DNA of 64,000 nt from Wuchereria bancrofti (lineage: Eukaryota > Nematoda > Chromadorea > Rhabditida > Onchocercidae), in NCBI GenBank assembly GCA_005281725.1, contig SSBO01000004.1, forward strand, positions 496,001 to 560,000, in the 5' to 3' direction. How positions within the stretch are numbered: position 1 is the stretch's first letter; each line of letters opens with the position of its first letter. Of the stretch, positions 52,935 to 64,000 are shown one piece after another. A program made the position numbers and the translations under genes. Under the pieces are notes generated by a model. It did no database searches. It had not been told where the DNA came from and saw only the letters and a program-made list of their open reading frames with translations.

Positions 52935-55900
52935 ATGGGTCAACGTATCGCCAAGCATCACATGCAATCCGGCGTTAAACTCTATCATCAACGACGTCAT
53001 CAGCAAGCAATTGCTCGTTGGCGAGCTGCTCTTCGACGACTTACGTAAGCCGTGTTTCTATTGTATTTACCTAATCATTAATCATGTTGAATTTCATTTA
53101 ATGTTGAGAATAATTTAAAAGAGCGTGGGTAATCCGAATCATTAAAAGAATATTTCCAGAAGAAATTCTGGATGTTAAGTGTAAATGGTTTAGAATCCAG
53201 AAATGTTCACTGGCTGATTTCTGAGTATTATTGATCACAAATCTACCAATCCGGAAATTGCGATTTTTATTTGCAGAAATGCAGAAGACCGTTTTATAAC
53301 GCTTGGGTATATGGTGCAAGTATATTGTGATGCAAGCAATTACCAGCAGATGTTGCGATACGCTTTGCAACAAATGGAATTAGCCAATGTCCAGCAAGAC
53401 GAATTCATGAAAAGTGAAGCATTCCTGAACCTGGCTAAAGCATATGAACGATTGGCCGATTTCGGCAAAGCAATTGGCTACGGTCGTGCTAGTCTACAAC
53501 ACCCAAGCATAGATCCAAGAACTCCCGGGCATGCTCACCTCGGTTCCATTCACTTTCTTCTTCATCGAAAATTTCTGATTAAGAAAAACTTAAAATTTTG
53601 TGATAAATTATTAAAATATTTGAAAAATTTTTCAAGTTATGCACTGCATTTGATAACACAATTAGTAGTTAATGGAATGGATGGATAGAGCTTTGATATT
53701 GATATATTTTATAATCTGAAAGAAATATTTAGTGCGAATCGGATTTATTGATTTTATTAAGCTGTCAATTCAATTTACATATAAAGCATGAAATTATATA
53801 AAAAGTTTTACAATAAAGTATTTAAATTAGCAAAATTTTATTTGCATTTATGTTATGCATTATAGTTGTGGCTTTATCACAGCTTGGATTCAGTCAATTC
53901 CAAGCAAGCCTAGAAGCATTTGAAAAAGCTATGTGTGTCGCAAACCAGTATTCTGATAGGTTATTGGAATTACAAGTTTGTGTTGGACTTGGTGTTCTCT
54001 TCACCTTACTCAGGTTTGACATTTTAATGTGACCTTAATTACTTATGCTTTATACGCTCGAAATGAGCGTCTTTAGTAAGCTTCGTCATGCACTTGGCAT
54101 ATCACCTACTGTTTATCAGTGAAGCCAAATATGGCTAAGCTTCCTCCAGAGAAGATTGAGGTAACGATAAATTGAGAAGTATTACCTCTTTTATTCACTT
54201 TTTTGTACTTCCCGTTAGTTTAAACAATAGTTTGTATTAATCATTATTTCAAGACATTTTGAAATAAATTTAGCATATGATTTTATAAAAAGCAATATTT
54301 AACAATTTCATTTATCAAATTAGAAAATCAGGGACTTTTCTAAAGCGATTTTATTCTTGCGAAATGCATTGGCAATTCTGGAAGGTGTTACGGTCAATGA
54401 TGTGCATGCAAAATATCGCAGCGTTGTACTTTATCATTTGTCAGTTGTCCTGCGGAGAAAGGGTTCATTGGTAGATGCGAGAGCAACATGTGATGTATGT
54501 TTTTCTTTCTGTTTCAAATCTCAGATTCAAAATGTAATAATTTCAATTATCTTACATGCTTTTTCTGCTATGAGAAAATCGAAAGTATGGAAGTTCTTTC
54601 TGTCTTTTATATCAGTTGGATGTGATGAGAACCATTCTGCATCTTCTAATTCAATTCAAGACTCACTTGAGTTACTACAGTTTACACAGAGCAAAGAGCA
54701 AGCAAATTCGAAGCATCGATCGTGATCTGCAATATTTCTACAGGAAGCAATGAAATTGGCTCAAGAAACTAGCAACCGTTCCGTTTATGCTCGTTGCTTA
54801 TGTTCCGTGGCTAATATATGTCGTGATCTGGGTGAATCTGAAGCCAAAGAAACTCTCACTGTATGATTTTGGGCCAAAAATAACAGAATATTGTAATTAA
54901 AACACTATGAATATGTGTGTGTGTGTGTATGTATGTGTGTGTGTGAAGAGATATGTGTATTTATATGTGTGTGTGTGAAGAGATAATCAAATAATAAATA
55001 ATGAGAAGAAGAATGATTAAATATGCAAATATCACTAATTTGCAAATAACTCGACATTTTTTTTGGCTTTATTTGAATAAGATATTCAATATCGAATCAG
55101 TATTTCCCTCAAAATTAAAAGAAAAGACTTTGAAAACTATTAAACAACAATTGTTGAATGATATTCCAGAAAAGCTGGTCACGTTATGAAGAAGCATATC
55201 GAATGATGCGTCAAACAAATGATCGCATGGGTGAAGTGTTAGTTCTTGATAGTATGGCCAAGTCAGCTTCTGAATGTCGTACTTTTTACACCGGTAAATG
55301 CGAGTGCCAGGTTAATTACATTCTTTTATCAATCAAAAGTATTGGTATCATTTTAGAAATAAAAAAACTTTACATATATGTCGTGCACTTTATATCTGAA
55401 TTCATCTCTTTTTGTTACTTAAATCAAATTCGACCTTATGACACTTTTAAAAACTAAAAAAAAATGAAAAGATCAATTTTGATGCGAGTATAACAGATCG
55501 CAAATATTCCTTTCCTTTAACTTTTTAAAATTCAAAACCAAGGCCAACGGATTCATTGTTTCAATATTACTTAACGATTGTGTAAACTTATATTTGCAGG
55601 CGATTCAGCTCAATAAAAAATGCATAGAAGTAGCTAAAGCGATCGGATGTAGAGTTAGTGTTTCTCCTTCTAGAAATTTTCATTCTGTACTTTACTAGTA
55701 ATTAATTCTGGATGATGTTTAAAAGAACTATTTAAATGTAGACCGAAGTTATAATAGTTTTTCTCTTTTTTATCTGAAATGTTCATCAGTGCTCTTTAAA
55801 TCTAAATAATCGCACTTTTAGCATGCAATGATGAAATGTCATCTGAGGCTACAAGATCTTTACAGTCAGCTAAATGATGAGGATAGTGAAGAGTTGGCCA

Positions 55901-57210
55901 GAAAAGCGGTAACGTCGTTAACACAGGAGATGGAGTTGTTTTGTAATTTCTGTGGACAACGATATGGACTATACGATGATTCTTTGCAGGCACTTCGATG
56001 TTCTCATATTTTTCATGAAAGGTCAATATATTTTTAATATTTTTGTTTTACGGAAAATGATAAATACGAATAGCAATTTAAAAATTCGCAGTTTTGACGG
56101 ATGCAGTTTTTTTTTTAAATCTCGAAAATGTAATTAACTAATTCTGTAAATATTTCTTGAAGTTGTTGACATTCATAGAAATTCTGTCTGTTAGTGAAAA
56201 TCCCATTTGTTAATGTTAATGATTTTTGAATATTTATGAATATTTCATAAATGTGTAGTATGTAAGTTATTCATTTTGTGGTTTCAGATGTTTACAAGCA
56301 TATTTAACAGAGTGTTTAAATCCAAACTGTCCTAAATGCCAATGCAAAGCAGTACTTATGGACAGCGTATCAGCAAGTACGCTATCCGTTTCATCGTTTG
56401 TCGCTACTCTACGACAACCAATTTCGTCTTCCGGTAAGTTTGTATGGCACTTGTGTGGCTGTCGTAAATTAAATGATAATTGCTATGAAAACAAAAAATC
56501 CAAATTACTATAAAAGAATTTCACTAATTATCTCTTTTTTTTTTCTTTTTTTTGATTACTATTCAAAAGATTTGTATAACTTTTCCAGTGAGAAAATGAT
56601 TAATGCAATTAGACTCGTCTTTTACTACTTTATTCATTTACATGTTTCATTCATATCGCCAATGTGTTAATTCTGTAGAAGATATACCATTTCGGTCCAC
56701 AACGGAACAAATTGATACTGTCAAATCATCTGTGATCGAAGAACAAACTTCAAGTGAACGACATCTGAAGATTTCATTATCACATCCAACATTTCGAGAA
56801 TTAAAAGCAGTTCAGAATGATATCGATTCACCACAGACTTGCACCACTGCAGTAGTTCCAGCAGTTGGATCTCTTTCAAGTAATCTTTCCTACTCATTTC
56901 AATCTTTACATTTAAGAATCTAAATTGCGTAGCATTTAAAGCATTCGACCCTTCTTAGACTCGCGTTGAAGAGAATTATATTTCATTTGTAGTAGTAACG
57001 TAATTCATTTTTAAATATAATTGACATAGCTTTCCTTTACTTTGTTATACTTTTAACTTTACCTTTGCAGTGAACACATTACCGAAACTATCCGTTTGCA
57101 AGATGGATGGCACATTGCCAGTCTCTTCAGTGCTAAACTACTCGGAAGAAGAACTACGAGCAGGTGGTCCATTAGTATTACCACGGGGGCTTACCATTAC
57201 TGATGTGTAG
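52935..57210 (+). CDS. rpy-1: Rapsyn (receptor-clustering synaptic scaffold)
   Basis: Exons 52935-53044, 53277-53542, 53866-54013, 54332-54494, 54744-54860, 55170-55310, 55600-55653, 55822-56021, 56288-56433, 56679-56879 and 57071-57210 give 561 aa, all in phase. The start MGQRIAKHH aligns with the myristoylated MGQ start of rapsyns; an ATG at 52902 would add 11 residues and also has Gly at position 2. Residues about 10-330 are TPR helices ([35 protein letters not shown]). A RING-H2 domain spans C374-x2-C377, C393-x-H395-x2-H398-x2-C401, and C414-x2-C417. Rapsyn sits under the muscle membrane and clusters acetylcholine receptors; the RING has ligase activity in vertebrates. Beyond the RING is a Ser/Thr-rich tail of about 144 residues that vertebrate rapsyn lacks. 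The donor at 53543 (GTTCCA) is weak but supported by homology. Confidence 0.9.
54908..54984. repeat. GT-rich repeat with duplicated GTGTGTGTGAAGAGATA
   Basis: Within the rapsyn intron 54861-55169, short GT runs are interrupted and the motif GTGTGTGTGAAGAGATA occurs twice. Confidence 0.8.
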
Positions 57211-57352
57211 ATTTCTCTTCCCCTCATTTTGTTTCTGTTATTTCTCCTAATTTTAATCAATTGATATTAATTTCGATAACTTATCATTCCCTTAATTTAC
57301 TGTTCAAAAGTGATAATGACGGATCTTAGGGGCAATTTTCCTTTCTCTTCTC

Positions 57353-57358
57353 AATAAA
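57353..57358 (+). terminator. Polyadenylation signal AATAAA of rapsyn
   Basis: First AATAAA after the rapsyn stop, about 145 bases downstream. Confidence 0.5.
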
Positions 57359-60190
57359 CAATTTATGAAATTCCAAAAATTATTGAAATCAATAGGATCT
57401 ACGAAGCTTTATATAATTATCTGATAATTTTTCTTTTGCTTATGAAATTGACAATTTTGATTAAAGTGAATTGAATACGAGACAAAATCTTTTTATCAAT
57501 TCTAAACCTATCCCAATACTTTTTCATTCAGATCCATTGATTATCGTATTATCGTTATTTGATCTTAAAATGCATATTTTTTTTTATTTTGCAAACCACT
57601 TGCCAAAAATCTTTCCATTTCCTTTATATTTGTTGTGGATTTCTTTTTTATACTTTTAAAAGTTGAGTATTTTTTCCTTAAAAACGTAATAATAAATAAA
57701 TGTATCAGTGTGCCACAGAATTTTTTTGTAGAATTTGGAAATTTTAACTGAACTTTAAGCTATTTGAGCAGAAAATTGGAAATTTCTGCTTTTTCAAAGT
57801 TTTTTATAGAAATTCTACAAACATTATTAGCACTAACTTTATTCTACGTCACACATGCAGAAGTGACGGGTCATGTAAAGTGGTTGACAATGATCTTAAG
57901 ACTTTCTGTTTGAAAGAATATTCGGTTATTTCAGTAATGATCCATTTGTAGAAGGGAGCGGTTTTAGTTTTCTACAACTCACTAAATCATTAAATCAAAA
58001 CTATCCAATTTATTAGCCACTAGTAGTAACGTGTCGGGCTCATTTCTGTTATTTTAGCTAAATTGGCCAAAATCACCGTTGTGTGTAATCAAAACTACGA
58101 TATCTGTTTTCAGTAATATTCTCCCCGCTTCACCTCAACAAATCACTGAAATATTAAGAAACATAAGACATTTTGTCACAATTTTTTTAAATAAGTAATA
58201 GAAATATCCAAAATATATTTATTTCTTCATGTCAAATATTTTCAACGAAAGTTTGCTGATTGTGAATCAGATTTATCGATTGCTTTAGAAAAACACTAAT
58301 TAAAGAGTTTGTTATCTTTTGAATGCCAGTGTAGAATGAATTTGTCATAGAATTTTCCATTCTATGATTGCCTTCTTCCTCGACATTGCCTTTATAATAT
58401 ATTTTCCTATAAGTGCACAGAAACCTGTTGGCTTTTAACCTCAACGAGAGCTGTCCGAAGATCTGCTTTAAATCGTTTTATAACAAGCAAGAACTAAAGA
58501 ATATTTAAGAAAGTTATGAAAGGAATTTCGTGCTTATATTTAATCTAAAAAGCTTTAAATATTTCATTGAGAGTTTTGGAACAAACGAAAATTCAACCAA
58601 ATGAAAAAGGGCAGAAAAGGGATTTTTTTTACTTTTGGATGGAACATTTGTGTTTCAGAATATTAGAATGTTTAAATTTAGAAGATTAGTTTCCTTTTAT
58701 TGAAATTTAAAACTAAGTAGTACATGTCAAGAACTTTCAAAACAAAATACTTTGTCCTTATCAAAGTGATAAATCTTGATGTGTGCTTCGACACGAAGAA
58801 GACTCAATAAATTTGTTTAATTTGTTATTCCAACAGCGTCATAAATTGAAAGTCTAAGGAGTTTAGTGTCTGGTACTACCACTGCTTGGTTCAGTTTCTG
58901 GGAAAAGTTTATAATGTTATCAGTCGAAATTGTTCATCAATACCAGAAATTTGAGTACCGGGAAATAACTTCGAGAAGTAAAAAGAAATTAACCGAAACC
59001 AGCTGAAATCCAAGGTCTTGCATTTTTTGTCTAAGCTTATCCACAGTGATCGAAAATTTGATTGCCGGGTGAGTATTTGGCAAGTAAATATCGAACTTTT
59101 CAGTTTTAATGTTTCATTTTCCGTTTAACTTTAGGTTTACATTCGCGTTTTATATTTTGTCGCTTTTACAAAAATAGTTGGTATAATAAATGAAACATTG
59201 TCAAAAATCTTTTGAAATTAGCGAAACGCTTTGAGGTTAATCATTAGAACACTGCAAATGAATTTTCTTGGATTAGCTCTAACAGAGATAAAAAACTGAT
59301 GGAAAACAAAAAGGATAGTTCAAAAAAAGTATTTTACATTATGGACATTATTATGCAAAACAATTTATCATAAATTTTATGAACAGTTTTATTCATTAAT
59401 TGACATTTTAAGTAGTTTTGATAAAATGTTTGATAATTGTTTAATACTTTTTCATAAACTAATGGCCAATTCGTGCTTTGCTTCAAGAAATTCTTTCCAT
59501 TCAATCGGTTCTTTTATATCCGAAAGTCTCATTGCGTCGACCAGCGCCATTTTTAGACAACAATTTTAGTTTTTCCTCATTAACCTTTTACTATAAAAGT
59601 GTTATTATCAAAAAATGTAACAAAATAAATATGACTGAAGGAGTATACTGTCGCCATTACTAGTTAGACTTCATAACATTAAGATTTTGTTTGAGAGTTG
59701 TACCACGATTAATACTGAAATATCGTTTTACTTAATAGCACAGTTATCCTGAGCTACTGCTTTAATTGCTTGTATTTTGATTCTTTCAAATTCTTTAAAG
59801 TATCATAAGTGATGTTATTGCCTTTTCCTTAAAGTAGAATAATCTGTTTATCAAGAAACTACAACAAATATCTATTTCAGTGATTCTGGTTTCCAAGAAA
59901 TGGAATCAAATTTCTCAACTATTAGATTAAGCCACCAACCTGTTAGACTGTTAAACGTATCAGATTTCTCAAAGACAATAATACTAAACATCAAGCTAAT
60001 CATGTTAAGTCTCAAAAATTGAAATTTCAAAATGTTGAATTGTTCTAACATTCACTCCAACTGAGGAACACTGCACTGTTCGTGTTCTAGAAGTATGTAA
60101 GATGTTGATTGAAATAATTCACTTTAGCAAAAGTAAATTTTAGATATAGAAACAGGTAATAGATAATTAGTTGGAGTTTAATCATATCAA
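57359..60190. other. Intergenic region with coding-like islands
   Basis: No complete gene is supported. Plus strand: 57858-57932 can be read as a short Cys-containing exon (SDGSCKVVDNDLKTFC) joining in phase to 58060-58200, which follows a good acceptor (CTGTTATTTTAG) and stays open for about 45 codons. Minus strand: about 59110-58935, 58898-58820 and 58495-58427 hold short coding-like frames (DIYLPNTHPAIKFS; KLNQAVVVPDTKLLRLS; KRFKADLRTALVEVK). The two readings are at separate positions, so both could be exons, both decayed genes, or chance. Confidence 0.3.
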
Positions 60191-60268
60191 ATGCAGCATG
60201 CAAGGCGGTATTGTACGGGCCAAAGTGGATCTATGTGCCACTTGAAGTGCAACTTACAATGTCATTAA
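60191..60268 (+). other. Cysteine-repeat frame, candidate upstream exon
   Basis: Reads CTGQSGSMCHLKCNLQC, with the same C-x3-C-x3-C spacing as the two exons that follow, then stops (TAA at 60266). A weak donor (GTCATT) at 60261 would join it in phase to 60538 and restore the last Cys. It may be an exon of that gene or the tail of a paralogue. Confidence 0.4.
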
Positions 60269-60537
60269 AGGTGACAAACAACACCAATACCTGTTTTAGA
60301 TCTCGTACCACGGTAAAACCCATGCTATGAAGGTAAATAATAACACCAAACACTAATTTTCTGTCTTCGATATTCGAGTTAAAATTCAGAGTTAAAATTC
60401 AAAAGGTACCGAATAAGGAGCATGCGTTATTAGTTTTAAAAATTAGTGATTCTTTCTCATTTGGTATTGTTTGATTTCTAAATTCATAACTGAGTAATTT
60501 GAACATTATTATTATTAATTACTGTAATAATTTGCAG

Positions 60538-61019
60538 GTTATCAGAATGCATGCTCATTCAATAATTTACCAAACCAAAAATGTATGCTACTATGTCAGT
60601 TGCAATGTCAGGAAGCATATGTCTCGACGGGCTTCTGGCAAGGAATATTCACAGATTCCTGTAAGTTCTGTTTGCCCGACCATTCTTCCCATGCATTACT
60701 TCACAAGTGGAATCACTATCGATTCCATCGGTTGCCTTTGTTGTTTTTAAATAATCGTTTGCTAATGTAGTCGGTATGATAGCATGCAGTTCAATAATTC
60801 ATTTTTTTCACAAATTCCTTATAAAATTCTTTCAAATTATGATTTATCAAAATTATTGTTCCAAAATTAGGCGAGCGAAATATCGAGCACAACTGCGCCG
60901 TTATCTGCAATTGCACTGCAAATTGCAACTGTATGTGCACTCAACAATGCCTGCAACTTAAACTTACAATCAATACTTGTCATTCAGCATGCCAAATGCA
61001 ATGTGCCAATGTTTGCTGA
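60538..61019 (+). CDS. Cysteine-rich C-x3-C-x3-C repeat protein, 3' part
   Basis: Exon 60538-60660 (acceptor AATAATTTGCAG, donor GTAAGT) joins exon 60871-61019 (acceptor CCAAAATTAG) with the split codon restoring a Cys; the stop is TGA. The roughly 90 residues contain 16 cysteines. The spacing C-x9-C-x3-C-x3-C occurs once in each exon (CSFNNLPNQKCMLLCQLQC and CLQLKLTINTCHSACQMQC), with denser Cys between. This matches the pattern of the nematode cysteine triple-X repeat family (PF02363 type), whose function is not established. Disulphide-rich content suggests an extracellular protein. The 5' end, which should carry a signal peptide, was not found; 60191-60260 is the best candidate for one more exon. 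Confidence 0.6.
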
Positions 61020-63496
61020 TAATTTGAGGTGCACTGTACTGTCCATTTTTACATACTAATGAATGGCATTTTTCATTTATCACTGTTTGACATACTATTT
61101 CACTGATTATCACTACTGCTATCACTTATGTTATCTTCATTCCTAGTATTTAGGCTAGTTATGATGTTCTTTAATACTATTTTACTATTCATTTCGTATA
61201 TATGTTCTGGCAAAAGTGCGAGCTATAAATCTTCCACAAGCGGAATTTATTATCCAAAAAAGAAACATTCCCTCACCGAATTCTTCGTTCCAAAATGTTT
61301 TTATTATATTTGAGATGAATCAGTTTTTAAATTCAAATATAAGTGAAAAGAATACTTTCATCAGTATGCATCAATGTTTATGTGTCAAAATGGCATCTTA
61401 TCATTGTAAAAAGTTGTTAAATTTCTTCATCGAAAGTTATTCCATTCATTAAAGAGAACATTAACAAAAAGTTTAGATTATTTGTTTAAAAGTTCCAAAT
61501 TGTTTTCAAAGAGTTTCGGTTATTTTTGTCTTTCAACACAAAATGTTAGCTCATTCCTGGCAAAAGAAAGAAAAAGTGTGGCTTTTGATCACGAGTTATT
61601 ACTGCTGCTATTTCTCTTGCTAGTTGATGGTAATGGGAGCTTGAAAAGTGAAATGAACTTAAGATCACTTGGCAATGAATTATGAAAGCTCAAGAGAGCA
61701 CAGTGACAGTATAGCTCGAACTCAACAACCTTCCACTTCCTCCGTTTGTTTCTACTTCAAGTCTGTCTGATAAAAGTTTCTCCACTATCCTTTAAGCCTT
61801 AATTCCTTCCATATCATAAGCCAAAGCAATTCTCATCTGTTTCAATTAAATTTTCTTAGCATTTATCAAAAGAAAAACCAATATTGATTCATCATTTATT
61901 GAGGATAAAAGATGAAGAAGTCCTCCTTCTCATTTCAATTTTCATTTTCTTGAAATACAGTTCATGCTGTGAGGCCGACCTGAATTGATAAAAAGAGGAA
62001 AGAAGCCTTTCTTGGATTTTCTTTCTTATCCTTCTGTTTCTTTTTTTTTAAAACTATCTCCCACTCTAACAAAAACTTTGGACTAATTAGCTGGAATTAG
62101 TTCCTATAAAACTAAGTAATTTCCAGTTAAGCAGTAGCAGCTCTGTTGTTATTTATTGATAAGAGAATGGCTTCGAACTGACCATATATGATTTCTTTGA
62201 CATCATCTCATTATATTATTACCGAAATTAGCAGTAATAAAAGAATGATGGAGCAGCATCTTTATTGTTCCGCCCCTCCGTCTCATTTCCATTCAGTTAA
62301 ATTTAAACATTTTTTAAAATACATTAGCTTCTTTGAGAGAAATCATCATGATACAATGTTTGTTAATTATTATAATTCCTGGAAGACATAAGTTGAAATG
62401 TTTAGAGAAAATAAACTACAGATAACAGATGGTTTCCAGCTGTTATCTGAAATGTTCGAAAACATTGCTTTGTTGATTGATATTAAAAAAAGAGGAAAAA
62501 AGCCATTTCACAAATTCTTTTCCCAACATTCATTTTGTTTTATTTAAACATCTTGACTTTTGACCTTTCACTTATTCTTGCTTAGTTATTACCTCGTCCA
62601 TTTCCCGAGAAGATGACTCTAGGTATTTAAATCTTTTGAAACATTTGCGCATGTTGGAATTCGATTAATCTAAAAAGCACTAATGCAAGGATCTAATTGC
62701 AATAACATAGAAGTTACTAAAGATTATTTTGGTTTCGAAATCAAAATGAAATAAATGAACAAAGTTATGTTTGACAATACTTCGGCCTTTATTCGAATTT
62801 TAAACCATTTATCAGTTCGAGCATTTTTTTTCAAAATGAATGTAAGTTTTTGAATTTTTTCATCTTAGCGACTATTTTTCAAGCCGTAATATCATATTTT
62901 CTATTGATAAAAGTTTTGGAATTGTTATAAAGCAAAATTACACTTTCTTCTTTACGTCAGAATGTAAGCTTAGAAAGTGCACTTGTGTTTTGCTTAGTGA
63001 AATTCTAGAATTACGTCAACACTTCTCTCATAGTTATTCGAAACATTTTTCTATGGCTACGGTTGTTTTCGTTATCGTCATCACAATGATCAGAAAACGT
63101 TGTTACAAAATATTGAAAAAAAAAATATATTCTGAAATCGATTAGCTCAATAGTTCCAAGAATCTTTAAGTCATCTATTCATATGCCATAAATTTCGCTA
63201 TCTTATTGTATAATTGATCAAATTTTCTTTCCATTTTTTTCTTTTAAAAATTAAGTTCACATTGCATAATTGGCAGTGCATAACTGTGCCTTATAAAGTA
63301 ATTTGAGTAAATCTAAAAATACAGCCTTTTTAAAGAAGAATGCGTCCGATTTATGAATTTACTGTTAGAAAAGAAAGTTACAAATAAACTTAGAATTGAG
63401 TTCATGCATATTTCTATTTACACTGTGCAGTGATGACTGCGTATTGCAATGTCAATTTAATTAATTTATTTTTGGATCACTTATTGTTTTTCAGTT
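61020..63496. other. Intergenic stretch, no supported gene
   Basis: About 2.5 kb. Two ATG-started single frames exist: 61128-61313 plus, which begins with a signal-peptide-like stretch (MLSSFLVFRLVMMFFNTILL), and 62188-62391 plus (67 codons, no motif). Neither has convincing splice signals or a known domain. Confidence 0.5.
61128..61313 (+). CDS. Open frame with signal-peptide-like start
   Basis: 61 codons: hydrophobic first 25 residues, then a basic, Ser-rich tail (SGKSASYKSS). It lies 108 bases after the stop of the cysteine-rich gene. No acceptor lies just upstream. Could be a small secreted peptide or chance. Confidence 0.2.
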   Translation: MLSSFLVFRLVMMFFNTILLFISYICSGKSASYKSSTSGIYYPKKKHSLTEFFVPKCFYYI

Positions 63497-63552
63497 TGGA
63501 CAAACAATTTTTTGCCTACAAAGAAGTGGAATTCAACTAATTTCTCATCAAG
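63497..63552 (+). other. Possible 5'-UTR exon of the PDZ gene
   Basis: A strong acceptor (TTATTGTTTTTCAG) ends at 63494-63496 and a donor-like site (CAA then GTAGTC) follows at about 63553. Together with the acceptor TTTTTTTAAG near 63638 this would form a trans-spliced leader exon. Tentative. Confidence 0.3.
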
Positions 63553-63662
63553 TAGTCAAAACATGATGTATTGATCCATCCATACAGCGATTGCCACAAG
63601 AATTTCTGATCAACGAAAAAAAAAATTTTTTTTTTAAGTCTACAGCTATACGATAGACAGAA

Positions 63663-63767
63663 ATGGCATACGAGATGATTACGGTACGGATGAATCGAAG
63701 CAACAGTACGATCCCCTGGGGATTTTCTGTAATTGGTGGAGGCCCTGAACCTATCAGAATTTCCACA
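63663..63767 (+). CDS. PDZ-domain protein, first exon
   Basis: ATG opens MAYEMITVRMNRSNSTIPWG, continuing to PWGFSVIGGGPEPIRIST before a donor (GTATGC) at 63768, in phase 0. The PWGF...GG...PIRI pattern is the start of a PDZ domain: the carboxylate-binding loop and first strands. PDZ domains bind C-terminal peptides and build scaffolds. A PDZ this close to the N-terminus with Pro-Trp-Gly-Phe is typical of ALP/Enigma (PDZ-LIM) muscle proteins, but other PDZ families share it, so I give no name. The upstream TTTTTTTAAG and ATAGACAG are possible acceptors. The rest lies beyond the right edge. Confidence 0.7.
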
Positions 63768-64000
63768 GTATGCTAGAAGTTTCTATTTATTTTTTTTTCA
63801 AACTGTCCGTTTTAAGTTCAAAAACCTTTAGTCAAGCTTGTAATAATACTATTTATAGAGAATAGTTTCAAAAAAAAAAAGTGCGATCTATTAAATTTAA
63901 AAAATTTTTGTGGTAATAAAAAGCACAACTATACATTCGGCAATCAGATAACAGTGCTTAGCCTTAAACTTAAAGCACAATTTATCTAAGATTTGACTGT

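Noticed and set aside
55802..56026. Minus-strand 74-codon frame
   Set aside because: Antisense to the rapsyn RING exon.

Overview
This is a window of nuclear DNA from a nematode, most likely a parasitic spirurid or filarial-type worm. The evidence is a nematode cuticle collagen with an N-terminal membrane anchor and furin-type site, T-rich splice acceptors ending TTTTCAG or TTTTTAG, candidate trans-splice acceptors just upstream of start codons, many short introns, and a C-x3-C-x3-C cysteine-repeat gene of a type known mainly from worms. There are no bacterial operons, phage genes or CRISPR arrays. Genes were read as exon chains: junctions were kept where donor, acceptor and reading phase all agreed.

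Layout. (1) 1-11.4 kb, minus strand: the 5' part of a rootletin (ciliary rootlet protein) gene in 19 phase-consistent exons covering 891 codons; it runs off the left edge. (2) 11.4-32.3 kb: an extremely AT-rich gene desert with microsatellites, two minisatellites, a long GT tract, hairpins, and a 7-N assembly gap flanked by a perfect 155-bp duplication. (3) 32.4-36.2 kb, plus strand: an 11-exon, seven-finger zinc-finger protein. (4) 37.6-39.1 kb: a small unrecognised two- or three-exon gene. (5) 39.2-40.8 kb: a six-exon cuticle collagen with one GC-AG intron and a duplicated, phase-compatible last-exon relic behind it. (6) 42.06-42.73 kb, minus strand: a three-exon protein with about four membrane segments. 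(7) 43.6-44.9 kb: a weak candidate gene for a small secreted or membrane protein. (8) 44.9-52.8 kb: mostly non-coding. (9) 52.9-57.2 kb, plus strand: rapsyn (TPR repeats plus RING-H2), 11 exons, with a long C-terminal tail and a possible upstream ORF. (10) 57.2-63.5 kb: intergenic, but with coding-like islands and a cysteine-rich C-x3-C-x3-C gene at 60.5-61.0 kb. (11) 63.66 kb to the right edge: first exon of a PDZ-domain protein.

The genes do not form a single pathway. Rootletin supports sensory cilia, rapsyn organises receptor clusters at neuromuscular synapses, the collagen builds cuticle, and the zinc-finger protein is a probable nuclear factor. The left half is visibly more AT-rich and repeat-rich than the right, with the change near 31-32 kb. 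All gene models come from reading the sequence alone; exon edges of the lower-confidence genes are tentative.
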